From Ptiloglossa arizonensis (lineage: Eukaryota; Arthropoda; Insecta; Hymenoptera; Colletidae), in assembly GCF_051014685.1 (NCBI RefSeq), contig NC_135055.1:17410001-17474000 (forward strand): a stretch of DNA of 64,000 nucleotides, in the 5' to 3' direction. The position numbers and the translations under genes were made by a program. Shown here piece after piece: positions 12,501 to 27,500 of this stretch. A model generated the notes under the pieces. That model ran no database searches, had not been told where the DNA came from, and was given only the letters and a program-made list of their open reading frames with translations. Within the stretch, counting starts at the first letter, position 1, and each line of letters begins with the position of its first letter.

Positions 12501-15500
12501 CTTGGTTCGCATCATCGAATTAATTAATTCCACAGATATCGTCGCGAAATATCCCTTACGTCGTCCCGGTTTTCCCGTTCGCGTACCTAATTCCCGAATA
12601 AAGTGAAATAAAAACGAAACGACGGAATCTGCTACGCTCCGTTGCTTCTTGTCGAGCGAAACCGCTGATAACCTCGAATAAAAAATTCACCTCTATGTAA
12701 CGCCGGTTCTGAGCGACGTCAGATAACGTTCACGTTACCCCTTTTACCGTGGTGGTAAATTTCCTCGGTCCTCTTTTTTACAGCCCACCGACCCCTACCA
12801 CCGTGGTCCCCCTCCCCCCGTTGGAAAAATTTAATTTCGCGAGCTCACCGATATTTTCGACTCCGAGGGCGTTCGCTTTGCTCTCCTTGCTCTTCTCGTC
12901 CCTGTTGCACACGTCGCCCGTGTTCTTCCACCACTTATCGTAGAGAATCTGTATCACGCCCTTCTCCTGCAGCTCCAGAATCGCCAGGGATATTTTATCC
13001 CTCCAGGGTGAACCTGCATATAAAACGGACTCGTTAGGTTCTGGTCAAGGATTCTTTGCTACGAAACGGTGATCGAAACCTCGCCCAGGGTGCACACCGC
13101 GAGCGTGGAACTTGTTCAAGGACGGTTCTCGAATCGATCGGTCGAAGAACCGGTGGTGGTTCTTTAATTCGAGAAGTTTCGAAACTAATGGAAAATTACC
13201 ATTCACCGTCGGTCGTGGGAATATTTAACAATTTTTACGTTGCGTAGAATACGAAGTGGATGATTCGAAGCGAAGTGGATAGTAGTTAGAAGTAAGGGAA
13301 GTGAATCGTGTAAGAAATTTGAGAAAGTAACAAGAAGGAAAATTACTCTTCGAGGGGATGGAATTCAATTCGGTCGTTACGGTAACTAACACTTTGGAAA
13401 TATTCTCGCAGTGCCTGGAAACGATTCTTTTTTACCTTTTCGTACAATTATGCAGATTTTAATTCCATTTCGATCGTGCTCCGGCTACCTGGCCATCTTT
13501 TCTTTCTTCTCTTCCGTGGTAAGTTCCACAATGTAATTGATAAACCATCGTTGCAAGTTTGACCTTATTTCAACCATTTCCCAACTACCTGGTCGTCTTT
13601 CTCTTTTTTCGTTTCCGCGAGTAAGAAGATGCTGAACCGAATATATCATTAACATCGATGGTTCGACTTCTTTCAACCACGGCTCGGTTAACCATGGAAG
13701 GGTAGTTTCCCTTTAGTTCTCGACTTGTGGATCGACCTCCGAAATTTGTGGAACGCAATGAATATAATATGCTTCTCGAAAATTCTCAACTTCCTTCTAA
13801 TCAGTTTCGAGCAGGAGATGGAAAGTTTGCGCAAGGGCAGCCCCCTCTTCTCGACTGCTTTATTTTCTTCGCGTCCGTGAAAAACGAGGAAAGGAGGCCG
13901 CTGGGAGAGAAGCTGCCTTTGAAATCACCTCAAAGGTCGAACGCGTTTCTTCGAGGTCTCGTTTCTTTGAGAACGTCTCGGGGAATCTTTTCGGTGAGCT
14001 TCGAACCGCGGCCGAATGTAATTGCGTCACTCCTCCGGCGATTCGTTGTTAAGTGCCCGGCAAAATGCGAAATTAAAACGCGAACACGTTGCTCCAATTA
14101 GGGGAATTGCCGCACCGTTGCAGCGTGTAACTTCTCACCACTTTCCTACGCGAAGACGAGCCACGCGGATTCAAAACACCGTGCGTATTCGAGTCTTTAA
14201 TTAGGGCGTTCCGTGCCCGCCCGACGACCCCAAGCGCCAAAGTTCCCCGAATTATTTCTACCAGGGTGTCTCCTACACTGGTCGTTCGAAAAGATTATTT
14301 TTTTGCAACGTCTCGAAACTTTAAGTGACGGAAAAATTGTTCACAAATCATTAGCTCGAAATTTGACCAACAGAAAGACGAATATGTTTTGTCGGAAATT
14401 TAACGAGAAATATTTTACTAGAGTTATTTAACAATTTAAGAGAGCGTTATTTTGAATTTTCATAATTTTTTGGATCTTGGAAGAATGATTTCCAAATTAT
14501 CAGTTTGAAATTCGCAATCAGTGAAACTGAAGTATCGAGGTAACGATCTTCTCAAAATTTGGTACAAACATAAGTAGACTAATCGTAAGTACATTCTAAT
14601 CACTGTTCTTGACTAGAATATTTGCAATAATTTTGTCTCCGTTAGAAAAAAATACTTCACTTTCTCTCGCAATTTCTTTCATTTTTCCGGTACGTATTCC
14701 CTTTTACATTTTGCAATATACTCCCCCGGTGAATTAATATTTCTCGTTAAAAAAAAGGAATACATAGATTCTCTTGAAATTCGTGCCGATACGCGTGGAA
14801 AATTGTCGAGAAGCTTTCGTCGATAGTGTTCTCGAAAAAAATTCCCAATGAACCGCTCTCTTCCAGTGTTCCGGAGTACAGAGCACCCTTAAGAATTGCA
14901 GTTTACGCTTCTCTTCACCCTCGGGGCTCGCAATCGTCGCGCGAGCTACAAATCTCCAGACTTTACGATGTTTTCTGCAAACAGTGTTGAACGTCTTGGC
15001 ACCGCATTGTAGCATAACGTCTCGGTACAAACGACTCTCGAGGAAAATTAAAAATGTGCAATGTTTACACCCTTATTTTTGCACTTTGCTGTTCCACGCG
15101 TTGCGAGCCGACATCCCCACGGGACAATTTTTAATCGTGCCCAATTCTCGACAATGTTGCAACACACGTGGTCCACGATTCACAGTACAGGATGAAAATT
15201 GAAAGCGAAAAGTGTTTACCATTCGTCTGCGATTCACTTCTTGATTGCATATATTCCCACAGGAAAGGAAAAAATGCATCCACGTGCAGCGAACGCAACG
15301 ACGAATTATTCTTCAAGTTTTTATATCGAAAAACAATTCCTCGATAATTAATCGCATTTGGTGAAAATTGAAAACAAACGAACACAGCGTTTGTTTACTT
15401 CCTTTTGTGTACCTTCCGAATGCATTTGCTCGCGCGCGGACGAAACGATCAAATAAATGCAATTACTCAATTCTTTCGGGCGAAAGAAATTATAAGCGGA

Positions 15501-18500
15501 TATTTGTTACACAATCTGACGCACGAATGGAATTTCGTAGCTTTTTTATGGCCGATTATGCGAGTGAGAAACTTTACGCGTCGGTACCAAAATATCTGTA
15601 AATAATATAATTTTTTAAGATGTCCCAATTACGCTTATACGGTGACTTCCTATAATTATTTTAGAAGCTATTGGACTTAAAAATCGTTTCACATTGGAGA
15701 CTCTTTCATTTGTGAGAATTTGTTCATACGTTGAATACGATGAATCGATTACCAATTAATCGAATATGTACAACAAAGTACAAAAGTTATCACTCGAATG
15801 GAAACGATTCTTATATATTAACAATCCAGTGTGTGTGACAGATATTCGACACGAATAGTAAAATTATTACTCATTGTTATATTAGGACAATTTCAATACC
15901 TTCTACTTACATTACCTAGGTTCTTTATGCTCAATTGATACACATTAAGTACAAACATGCAATATTTATGCATCGTTGCGTAAAACAAAAAACCAAATAT
16001 AATATCAAAATTGTTCTACGATTCATCGTACATTATTCCGTTATCGAACAAGTTATAAGGACCATCGACAATTATTGCAACATCTACCCCAATGAATCTT
16101 TCTTTCCTTTACCTCTCGATTCGAAATCAATAGGATGAATCGAGGAACAAAAATTAGGAAGAAGCAGTGGGTTGATTCACTGTTTCATTTTCCAAATGGT
16201 GTGTTTCTTTTTTTTTTACACAAAATCGATTGTTTTCAAGCACATCGAGCAGAAGTCGAAACGATACGAAGGTAGGTCCGATTGTTTTCCAATATTACCT
16301 TTAGGGGTGGCGATCCCGTAACCTTTGCTGTCCAACAGGCCGCCGATTTGCGTGAGATTGCAATCCCGTTGCACCGCATAATCGAGCATGGTGGATTCCA
16401 TTAAGAAAGCGTAATTGCTCTCCAGTACCTTCTTCACTCCCTCCTCGTAGCTCTGCACGAACACCGACTTCGACTTTGATTCCATGAACCTCCACATCTT
16501 CTGGTATATCCCGATTTTCGAATCCTGTTATTTCAACACAGAGAACAAGCCGCGAAATGATCGAACGCTGCGGAGTGAACACTCTCCGCGCCGCCATTGA
16601 TTTCCTGTTTCCCCTTTCTTGGAGAAACAACGGGGAACCGAGGGTCGGAACTATCGAAATACCGTGGCGTCTGGCAATTTCTACGAATGTTCTCTCTACA
16701 CCGATAGAGAATGTTCAATCAACGCCATTTTCGATTTTAACCACAATTTCGAAACGTTCGAATATAAAGATTGTATTATAAATAACCATCGTTGGAATCG
16801 ATTCGATATTCGCTCGTTTCTCGACGCTTTCTTTCTGAAATTGTCTAAAAATCGAAAGGAAGAATATTTTTATATCTTTGTGTACGATAGACGAATAATT
16901 CTACGAAAGTAATTTAACGCTTAGAAAACGTACAGGGAATTTTTCAAACGGTTTTCAAATATTCAAATACCTGCTGCCTTTGTTTATAGAAAATCAAGTA
17001 AGATATTACTGAACAAGTTTAAAGGTACAGGGTGTATCCTTCAAGTTCGACCATCGTTTGTATCAATTTCTGAAAATATACAGAAAGAAATGTTTGAAAA
17101 ATAATTTGAATATAGACAATTTCTAGAAGAAACATTTTTATTCTCTCGACAAAAATATTTATTTCGAGAATAGGTAGTCGCACCTGAAAAATAGTAATCG
17201 AGCTTAAACGATACACCCTGTAAAAGTGAGAAGGAAAAAGTCGATAAATTTCTCTCGATTCGGTAACAATATTCAAGCAGCTCGCTGTACGAAACCGAAA
17301 TAAGTAAATGCGTGCTCACGGATCTGAGAACAGGAACGACAATAATATTTCATTAATTCTAAATGCGTAGCAAGGCGTCTAACGTGGAGGACAAAGGGTT
17401 AAGTAACTTTCCAAGAGTTCTCCATTGACGTCTTTGTTCTCTTGGAAGCCGAGAGCTCCCCGACCACCCCCCCGGTGCACGCCCCTTTCAAGAATAAATC
17501 CACGATGAAGGTTGCGCGTAAAATGTAGCCTCAATAACGCGGCATTAATGTAATGCAATAGCGACACGCCGTTCCAACGGATTTTCAATTTAATAACGTT
17601 AAGAGTCCACGTTTAAAGAGCCCTTGGAAATTTAACAACGCGAATGCGGGTTTCATTTCGAGGCGGCGCGAAAATTGCCGCGCACGTTCCGTTGGAATAA
17701 TCACTCGAATTAGTTGCACGGAGCAGGGGGCGGGGATGGGTGGGGGTGGCGATTAAAACCGGCGAGTTTATGGTTTTAATATCACGGGATGATTTACAGG
17801 GAACAAACCAGCGTTTCCCCCAACCGTTCGCGAGATATACACGTTAAGAGCTCTCCTACACGCTATAAGCTCTCGAGCGGAAAACGCGTCCCGGTAAGCT
17901 CCGCGCGCTCTCGATGATTTTCGCAATGTTGAAATATTAACGTCACGATCTAAATTCCCCCACCCCTTCACCCCTCCACCCCAAAACGTGAACATTCGAC
18001 CCGATAATTGCCAACGAATCGCGTTACGCAACCGTGGCGCAAAAGTGGCGCCAATTATCCAGTCAATTTCTGTTTCGTTTCGGAGGTCGTTTAAAAAGTT
18101 ATTAAAATCGTAACGCGTGGCAAGAGCTCCGATACGATTCAAAGGACACGCGTTAATTCAAATTAACGACGAGGCGACACCGCGATGGGTATGCTCGTTG
18201 TTTAAATATTAATAGGATCGTTCGTTTTATGCATTTACGGGGGCATGCAAATACGGTGTGGGTAACGTCGTATGGGCTTGCACTTATGCGACGCGTAATG
18301 TTCGCATCGGTGTATTAATTAACGAAATAGAAACGCGAGGCGAGAGGATCGACTTGGTTACTTGCTTTTTTTTCTCTCTCGAACGATCATTATTCCCGGA
18401 GCTGTTCTTTCGAAATTACTCGGGCGATCCGTTAGCGTCAAGTTCTCGTTTATTTTGTTCGCTGTTAGGCTCGGTTTAACGCGACGAAACGATCGATCTT

Positions 18501-21500
18501 CTGGTACTTACTCTGAAAAATGTCATCGTGCTCCCGCCGTCCAGTGTGCCGTAAGAGATCTCGGTTTGCTCCGCGAGATCGGCCGCGTTCTCGATCGGTG
18601 TTATCATTCTCTCCACTGTTAGAAAGGCGGCCAGATTCGCCGTGTAAGAAGATATGATGATCAGCGTGAAGAACCACCAGATCCCGCCCACTATTCTCGT
18701 ACTAGTTGCCTGATAATGACGATCGATACTCTACTTAGTCACCGGGATGGCAACCTGCCTACGCGAGCAATTCCTTTCCGACGATCGCACCGATTTCATT
18801 TCAGTTCTTCGAAATTCTCACCATTCGTCACGGTGCACCGTCATCGAACGTTAAAGAATCGAGATAACGAAACACCGGGGATGATCGACGACACCGTGGT
18901 TCAGAATCGAGACGACCAATTAGATTCAAAGTGGCTGAAACGTGTCTCGCGTGCGTTGGTTCGTGAGAAATTTGTATAGAAAAATGAATTGAAAAGTAAC
19001 ACTCTCTGTGGAATGAAAATCGTTCGAAATGACGTTTGTACAATGTGGTACAATTTTACATTGAAAATTCGGGGACTTTTGTTTAATAATATTCTCGGTA
19101 TGATAGATAACTCGAGATTCATTTGAGGATTATTTTGTGAACTTCGTAGGAACGTTTCATTCGCATAAAAGTACGTACAAATGACAAATAAAAAGAATTT
19201 AATTCTGGGGGTGTTCCATTGAAAATGAAAATTTCGATAAATCAACCATCAGAAGCGACAAAGCCGTGTTCAAAGAGGCATGAATTTATTACCACCCTGA
19301 CAAATCACGATGAAAGAATGTAGAGTTCCATTGACACTCTTTGAAAGGGTCAGAAAAAGTAAAATATGTTTCGATGTTCAATTATTGTACATTGTGCAAA
19401 CGACAAATAAAAAGAATTTCGTTCTCAAGGTGTTCCATTGAGAATTAAAATTTCAATAAATGAACCAGCAGAAGCGAGAGAGGAGTGTTCAAAGAGACGT
19501 AAATTTATTATCATTGTAACAGGCCACGATGGAAGAATCCATGGTTCCATCGTGAGCCATAAGTCGCTCGATTGTTCGCACGGTGATCGTACGACGATTC
19601 CTCGCGGCGGTTCGATTTACCATCCGCGAGTGGGAAGTCGACGAAGAGCATCGACGATCAATCGAAACCGCGTCGAAGAAGATGCATCGAGATCGAAATG
19701 ATTTACGACCCTCGGGGCTCCCATCGATGCTACATTCCACGCCACGACCGAAGAATGCAATATGCGGTTCTATTTATGCATCGCGGGACCGCTAATGGCA
19801 TATTTCGAGCCATTAGCGGCAGCGAAACGATCAAGCCAGATACTACCGTGCCAGAGACATTTCTAGGCAATTCCTTCGCGTTTGCTCTTCGTACGCTTCT
19901 TGGCGCAAAGACGTTGCTCAAAGTTCGCTCGTAATTATCAAAGAGAACCAGAATCGAACGTTCGATCTTTGGATCGAGAACGAGAAGAAGGGTGTCAATT
20001 TTTCGGAAAGATTGTTGTTTTTCATCAGTCGTCGATCGACTGGAAAATAAATTACCTGGGTGGTTAAAATGCAAAAGACACTTCGAACGATTATTTCGAG
20101 AAACAAAGAATTATTTCTCTCACGTGATGAATTATTTCTCCACTACTCGTGAGTCGGAAAATATTATAGTCGAACGAGATAGCGCGAATTGGTAATTCTG
20201 ACTCGTATTATTGCATTGGAACAACCCATATGAAAAGCTACCGGACAAATCGTATATTTGAAAAGAAATAGTTTCATTTGCATTTGAACCACCATCGTGG
20301 AAGCCAGGTGTTACCACAGACGAGATATTGGAAAGACCGGACATTCGATGAAACTTTTTTATACCGTGACTCGGGGAGCATTAGTGCCCCCCTCCCTCTA
20401 CCATTTCCGCATTATATCCGGGGTTACCGATTTGGAATTAAATTATAGATATTTTATCGATCAGTGAAAATATTCCGATAGCAAGTTGCATTTCTTTGCA
20501 CAGCTTTATGTTCAGATAGGAATTGAATAATTTCGTATGGGACGTTGGAATAGTTTTGTAAGGGGGAGGTTAATTTTTCAACGTGTAGGGAATACATATT
20601 CGTGAATTTATTGAAGAAAAATCGCTCGATGAATTTATACGATTTACTTTCGGTAGAAAGGGTCATTGTCTACCACTGAAAGAAATTATCATGTCGATTG
20701 CACAAGCAAATACGATCAAACGATTTATTATCGCATATACTAACGAACGCAACAACAGTGTCCGCATGATTCAGATTTCCACAGTTGTTCGATGTAAAAA
20801 CGAATGGAATTTTATTAAATTTTATTGTATTGGCTGTCGGCCGTCGGAGCCCGATAATTAAATTTCGAAAAATTGATCAAATTATCAACTTTAAGGGAAA
20901 AGTGACATTTCACGCGGAAATTTGCTCCTTTATCGGTTAATAAAAAATTGAAATATTGAAAAATTGAAAAACGTTCCCGACAGGTCAAAGGTAATCTCAT
21001 CGACCGCTCGCCAAATTTCGTGCAAAAATATTGAAAACCGACAGAATTAGCAGTCAATTATTATCAATTGTTTACCGTTTGATAATTTTAACGGTCACTT
21101 CATTAACTTTTAATTCTCTCGTGAAACGTTTCTAATCTAAATGAAACGCGAAATTAAACTCGAAAAAGAAAAAAAGAAATTCATTTTCCAGAACTCATAA
21201 AGGTTCAACGTACGTAAAAACAAACACGATATTACAACAATGAAAACTTTCACCGCACAAACGAAACTGCGTACATTTCCACGAAACGCACTCTCGATAA
21301 ATCCGCTCCTAATGACGCAAACGTTCTCCCGTAACGCAAACCTAAATTACGCGTCGAAGAGCGATACGAAACTTTAAAGCGTAGTTCCCCGCTTACAAGA
21401 CATGTCTCGTATATTCGGGGCTCCAAGACTCTTTAAATATTACCAACGTATCGAAATACGATATAATGACTCCGAAAATGGTCTCAGTTCTCGATGCTAA

Positions 21501-24500
21501 AATGTTCCATCGTCCCTGAAATTTTCCAATCTACCTCTCGCGTTTACACGAAGCTGTGAAAATTGTCAAAGTATTCACCCAGAACGCGTATGGTCGCTCG
21601 TAAGCAATGAAATGTCCGTGTCGTTCCGCCATCTCGGGAAAAAGGAATTGCTCGCCACCTATCGGACGATATTTATTCGCATCGTCCACGAAATATTCTT
21701 CGAGAGACACTTCGTTGTCCCGTTGTCTCCATTTCCGCGCGGAACGCCTCGTTGTAACGCGACGAAGTCCCGAGCGGATTTCGCGCGACGATTCCACGCG
21801 CAAACCCGTTCGTCCGAGCTTTTCACGCGGAGGAGTCCATGGATATCGCGCAATTGTTCGCAGAGTCGCAACGACAACCCCGCATGTACATGCCACCAGA
21901 GCCGGCTAGCACCATATGTTGTACAGGTGTGGTCCCTCGTCTCTGGGTTATCGGAGGATCGCTTAAGGGGGTAGTCCAGGGTGTAGTCTGTGTAATTGAC
22001 TCTCGTATTGTTGCACGTTCCCGAGATTTTCTCGAAAATAAACACTCCGGAAGAATCGCGACGAAATTCACAGGGAGAGACACGAACGGTACTCACTGTG
22101 CGGGAGAGCTTCTCGCGCGTTCGATGTGTATGCATTTCGAACGCCTATAGGCGGTTCACGCACGGTATGGGTCGGTGGAGTACTTATAGACGTTGATTGC
22201 GGTGAAATGGTTAAGAATGTGCGAAAAATCTTTTCGCAAATTGATTTTAAACGCATAATGAACGCCCATGGGCGTTTTCTGAACGATATCGGTCGATGGA
22301 GTACTTATAGAAACCGATCGTCGCGTACAGATGTGCGGAAGAGTTTTTTATACGATAAGTAGATATGCATTGTGAACGCCCATGGGCGTTTTCCGCACGG
22401 TTAAAATCGACCGTGGATCTATAGGCCTCCATCCCAGTGAAACGGTTAATATTTTTCTATTTTATTTGACGACTATTTCCGATCAGGTACTACCTGTAGA
22501 TGATCAGTATTAACGATATTTTGCGCGAATAATTCACAGAGTGGATAGTTTTGTTGTTTTATTTAAATAAAAAATGGACGTCCAGACCTAACCCAGTTTA
22601 CCCCCTTAAGGAAAAGGTTCTGTCCTTTCGTGAAGAGAAAATTAGGGTTGATTCTCCTCTCTTCCTGTTAACTTTGGAAGTGACTTCACCCCTGGTACCC
22701 ATAAGTTTCGTTTTCTTACGTGTGTTTTACGAGTGTCCAAGGAGACTATAGTTGTCGGGGATAAGTGAACCGCGAGGTAGCAGCTATTTGCAGCGAGTGG
22801 CTCGGGGTTAGGGAAGCGGTGTGAACTAATCGACTCTTTTTCTCTTTGCGCCCCACGACACGCCGGAAGGTGCTCGAAATTGGATGTTTTCGTTTGCGCT
22901 AGGCTCGAGTGTTTACTGCGGGTTTGCTCCTCGACGCCGAGCGTCTTTTTATTGACGCCGCGGGGGAAATTTTCGAAGTCGAAGCCGGTGATCCCGATCG
23001 AGAAATTCAGCGCAATTTAGCCGTGAAACTTTTCGATGGAAAAGAATTTTTTAACTGGAAAAAGTGTACATTTAATTCAACCATTTTAACGATTTTAAAA
23101 TTCTCGAAAAAAATTCTCCGATTTTAACGAACGAACATTTTATTCCATAAATTGTTTTCGGATCACGATAGGTAAAGTAAAATTTTAAATTTTAAATTTT
23201 AAAGCTGGAAGAATGTATTTTTTAATCTCCTTTGTCAGGGTAAATAAATATAAATGAATGATAAAAACGTCGAATAATCATAAAATACGTTACATGGCAC
23301 GATATTAGAAATTGTAGTTTTTTAATTATTTTTCGTCGAAATTTGACCTCGATATATTTTCTAGTTCGAAAGGTAGGTAAGAATTTCATGAAATTTCTCA
23401 ACGAGGATCATTGTCCGATAGGATGATTGTTATGACGCGTTTTTAACCAAGATCTTAATTAGTTGAAACGATTGAATGGATGATACCGTTAATGATAGAA
23501 TTCGGTCAGGAAAAATATCCACGCGACGAGAATGCAATTAACAAAAGATAAGGTGCTTGGCTGCTATGTGCATGCAGGGGTGACATGCGTTTACTCGATG
23601 CGTCGATTATGTTCGTTTCTCGCGTACTATTTTGCGATGTTCATCGGTGTAATTGAATTTGAAAATCTCGACGAAACAAAAAAGAAGAAAAAAAAAAAAA
23701 AATAAAGTGTACGCCATGACGCGGAAAAAATTCGTTCCATGTTTTTTTGGTAAAACAAATCGTTGTTTCTACCGATGGACGAAAATGTTTCAATTTTCCA
23801 ACATGTCTGGCACACGCGGAACTACAATACCGCTAAATTGTGTTTATCCTGTGGTAGGAAGTCTGCCGTTTCAATAAACCGAATAAAGCAATATGTAAAC
23901 GCAATATTGTACACAAACAATTTTAACGTATGTTCTATACCGGTCAACGATTACTTTTTACTTTCTTCCTTGTGTTTCCATCGCGTTTGTTTAGAATATT
24001 GACAACCTCTGGCATATTTAAAAATTTTGTAAATCCGCAGGCAGGGTGGAGAGAAAGGAAATTTTAACTTTCCAATTTCGGAACGACAAATTGAGACATG
24101 TGGAAAAATCACACAAAAAAATATAAATTAACAATACCAAGAATAAAGAAATAAATCGATGCTTGCGTAAAGGCAACTCACCGATAACAACTAAAGACTC
24201 TTTGCGGAAAACAATGTGGGTGTAAAAATTGAAAAAATTACATTTTTTCTTCTCGAAAAATTTGCCACGTTATAGATTCCTTCTTTCTCGTGAAAAAATT
24301 ACATTTTCGACGTTTACGTTAGTTTCTACAGACTCCTCGATCCTTTCCACCAAGATTACACGTCGTCGCGAAAAAGTTCACAGGGAAACGAGTTTTATTT
24401 ATTACTTGGTAATTAAGAACAAGAGTTTCGCGCGAGTGTGTAATCACGAATGGCAGTACACTTCCAGGAACGAGGGAATCGGTTTCCAATATTGGAATTG

Positions 24501-27500
24501 TCGAAGTGCTTCGACGCAACATTAACCGATGAACATCCTACTCTATAAAACACGATGTTCGATCTTATCGTCTCTATTGTCGGAGTGGCACGATGTACTC
24601 ATATGGTGCTTGAAACGGTTTTCTCGGTTCATATGTCGATTTTCGTGAAACGGAGCAGCTTGTTGGATATCGTTTACCAGAGCTTTTGTACCTCGCGTCT
24701 GAGTGATTGTCCCCCCTTCTTCTTCGCGTCTCGAAACGTCGTCGAAAATGAAATTGCCTATTTCCGTGGTCTGCAGCTTGCGAACAAATGAAGTATAAAA
24801 CGAGTGCAGGATTTTCGATACCCTCGATTTTTGTCGCAACTTTCTTCCCTCGGTGCATTACACGTAATGGAATTACGTAACACACGGCGAATACCGTAAA
24901 GATCAATTGAAATGGATACGAGGATTTTCCAAGTTAAAATTGGGGACTAATTTATTTTCGGATAGAGGAACTTATACGCGGATAAAATACAGATTAGAGC
25001 CCTCTTCGCGGATTACGTCCCTCGAATAGGAATTTTTTAAGTTAACGTCGAAGAGTGTTTGGATTAAAGGAACTTTCACGAGTTTAAAGTAGAAACTTAA
25101 ACATTTCGAGGTAGAGGTAAGGAAGTTTGTAAGTTAATATCGAAAATTAATTCATTTGGGGTAAAGAAACTTACTCTTTACAAAGCTCTTGTAAAACTGA
25201 AATTTGAGCATTCGACGATACAAGTCGTTTAAAGAATTGAAGAAAGTTTGTGAACATCGAAATATGTACCGGAAAATATGTTGGAAGATTTGGTGCATAA
25301 TTTGGATAAAAAGGAATTGGAATGATGTTTAACAAGATGGAGCGGTGATTGCTCTAAAATCAGAGGTGATTCTTCGCGTGAAAGTAAATTCAAAATAAAC
25401 TTTTATAACACGAGATTTTATTTCCGAGATAAATAGTTTGAAACTTTCTAGAGATACGTGTGCAGCTCGGTACGACTTGGTTAACGCGTCTGACCGTTAC
25501 TCGCCGCCTCTCCTTGCGCTGTAATCTTCTAATTAGTCAGATCCAGTTAGAACAGGCATTACCGTACGGGCGCTAACGCGAGTAGAACCAGCGAGCAGTG
25601 GTCAGACACATCAGCCAAGTCAATCACACGCTTGTCCCAGTAATATTCAACATCGATTATCTCGAAAAGTAAACCTCGTATCCGAACATCTCTACCAAGA
25701 TTTTCGATTCGTTTTCCCACAAAGAATCACTCCCTTCTCGAAATAAAAACCACAGGAAATTACAGTCCCGAAAGAACACGATTTTAATACAAATTCTTCC
25801 TAAAAGATCATCTCTACAATATTGTTATATCTACTTCTCAAGTATTAACATTCATAAATAACAAACTCCTTCCGCGATAAAGCTTTAATTCAAACCCTTA
25901 AACACCACCGTTTCGCAGGAATGAAAAATTTACATTTCGAAAGTAGTCAGCGACCAAAATCCACTAAAATTAAACAAGTTTCGTTAATTACGCGCAACCC
26001 TTAACGTTTTCTATCCTTTTTAAATACACCGCCACTGTTCCCTTCCGCTGGACATCGTTCCATTAAATGAATAAAAAAAGAAAGTAACAAAATAAAAAAT
26101 AAAAACCCACCGAGCGGTAGAGACGAAACGGTGGGTGACCATCCTAGTTTACGGTGATTGAAAGCTGGAGAAAAAAGGGGTTCCTATGGTAACGTGGAAG
26201 GAAACAGCCGAAAGATAGAAAGGAAGGAGGTAAAGGTTGGAGGGGGGAGAAAAACGCGGTCGTAGAGGCAAAATGTGCAACCAGAGGGAGAGACTGTTGT
26301 CCCCGTAATTGTTCGGTGAATAAAACGAAGCAGGTTTTTCGTAGCTCGTCCGTGCCTCGTTCCGAGCATCCAGTTAACCGGGTGGTGCGCACGTGTGCAC
26401 ATGTACGCGGGTTACGACGCCAACGATATTCCGCAAGCGCGTTTTAAACGGCCATCCACCTACGTCGCGGATAATATCGTTACGAGGTACAAGTTACTTT
26501 ACAACCGGGTGATATCGTCGGTTGTCTCTTTCTTTTTTTTTTCCCCCTCGAAAAAAAAAAACTCTCGTTCCGTTGTTCCCCAACGAAACGCAAAGCTCGT
26601 TTCGTCACTCGAGAATTATATCGATCAACCTGCACTCGTTTCACGGTGAAACTGATTTATTTATTGAACGTGAATTTTTCAGAATTTTTTCTTTCCTCCG
26701 TTCGAAACGATCTTGTTTCGCGACGACGACGAAGATTCTAATAAATGAGAGCGCGAGTCTTCCATTCGACTTTTTTTTGTTTTTTTTTTTCAAAATGAAA
26801 TGAAATTCCAACAAGCCTCTCCGCGTACGAAGATTCGACGATTCCTGTACGCCGACTCTGTGGTGACACGTTTACCTTGGGGTTGAGGTCGCTGCCCTGT
26901 TGCATAAGAGTGCCGACCATAAACCAGAAGCTGTTGGCCAGGGTGAACTCGTTGACGGTTCTCAGCAGGGGAATGTCGTCGCTGTCGGGGTCCAAGGCGC
27001 TCACGTGACCACCCTGATGACAACGTGACCCCCGCCAAGTGGTGCGAAATATCAAGGATAATTACACGGGCTATTTTCTCAAACTGATTCTCTGTGGCTG
27101 TGAAAGAGCCGCGAGTGAAGTTCCTCGGGGTGTTTTGTAACGATACGAAAGTCAGTTTTATTGTTAAATGAAGCGTGACCGTGTTTGCACGTTGTTTTAA
27201 TACTGTAGACAATTTTTGAAAGTTCCAATCTCGCTGGTTTCGATGCAAAGAAAGGGATTTTTATTCTTTGGATGGAATAACGCCTAACTGGGTTTGAACA
27301 TTAGGTAATATTGTAGAGAACTTTTGAAAGATCCAATCTCAGCGTTTTTAATACGAAGAATGTAATTTTATTTTTTGGTACAACGCGTAACCATGTTTGC
27401 ACATTGTTTCGACGTTTTAGAGAACTTTTGAAAATTCCAGTCTCGGTATTTCAATACAGAGAAAGTAAGTTTTATTCTCTGAAGGGAATCGCGCGAGATT

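Larger units (their letters stand above)
6733..12848 (-). other. Intron between E10 and E9
   Basis: It contains a MITE (7420-7621), a 34-bp tandem repeat (8685-8818), an A-rich three-copy repeat (8846-8942), a 25-bp tandem repeat (11094-11187) and a long poly-A stretch (12296-12332). A 140-codon minus-strand frame at 7788-8210 and a 145-codon plus-strand frame at 11633-12070 match nothing I recognise. Confidence 0.6.
18710..26875 (-). other. Intron between E7 and cassette 6B2
   Basis: This 8.2-kb intron holds a 219-bp-offset duplication (19183-19565), a palindrome-bearing three-copy repeat (22126-22430) and scattered A-rich runs (23690-23705, 26540-26565). The rest is AT-rich, with no recognisable exon or element. 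Confidence 0.6.
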
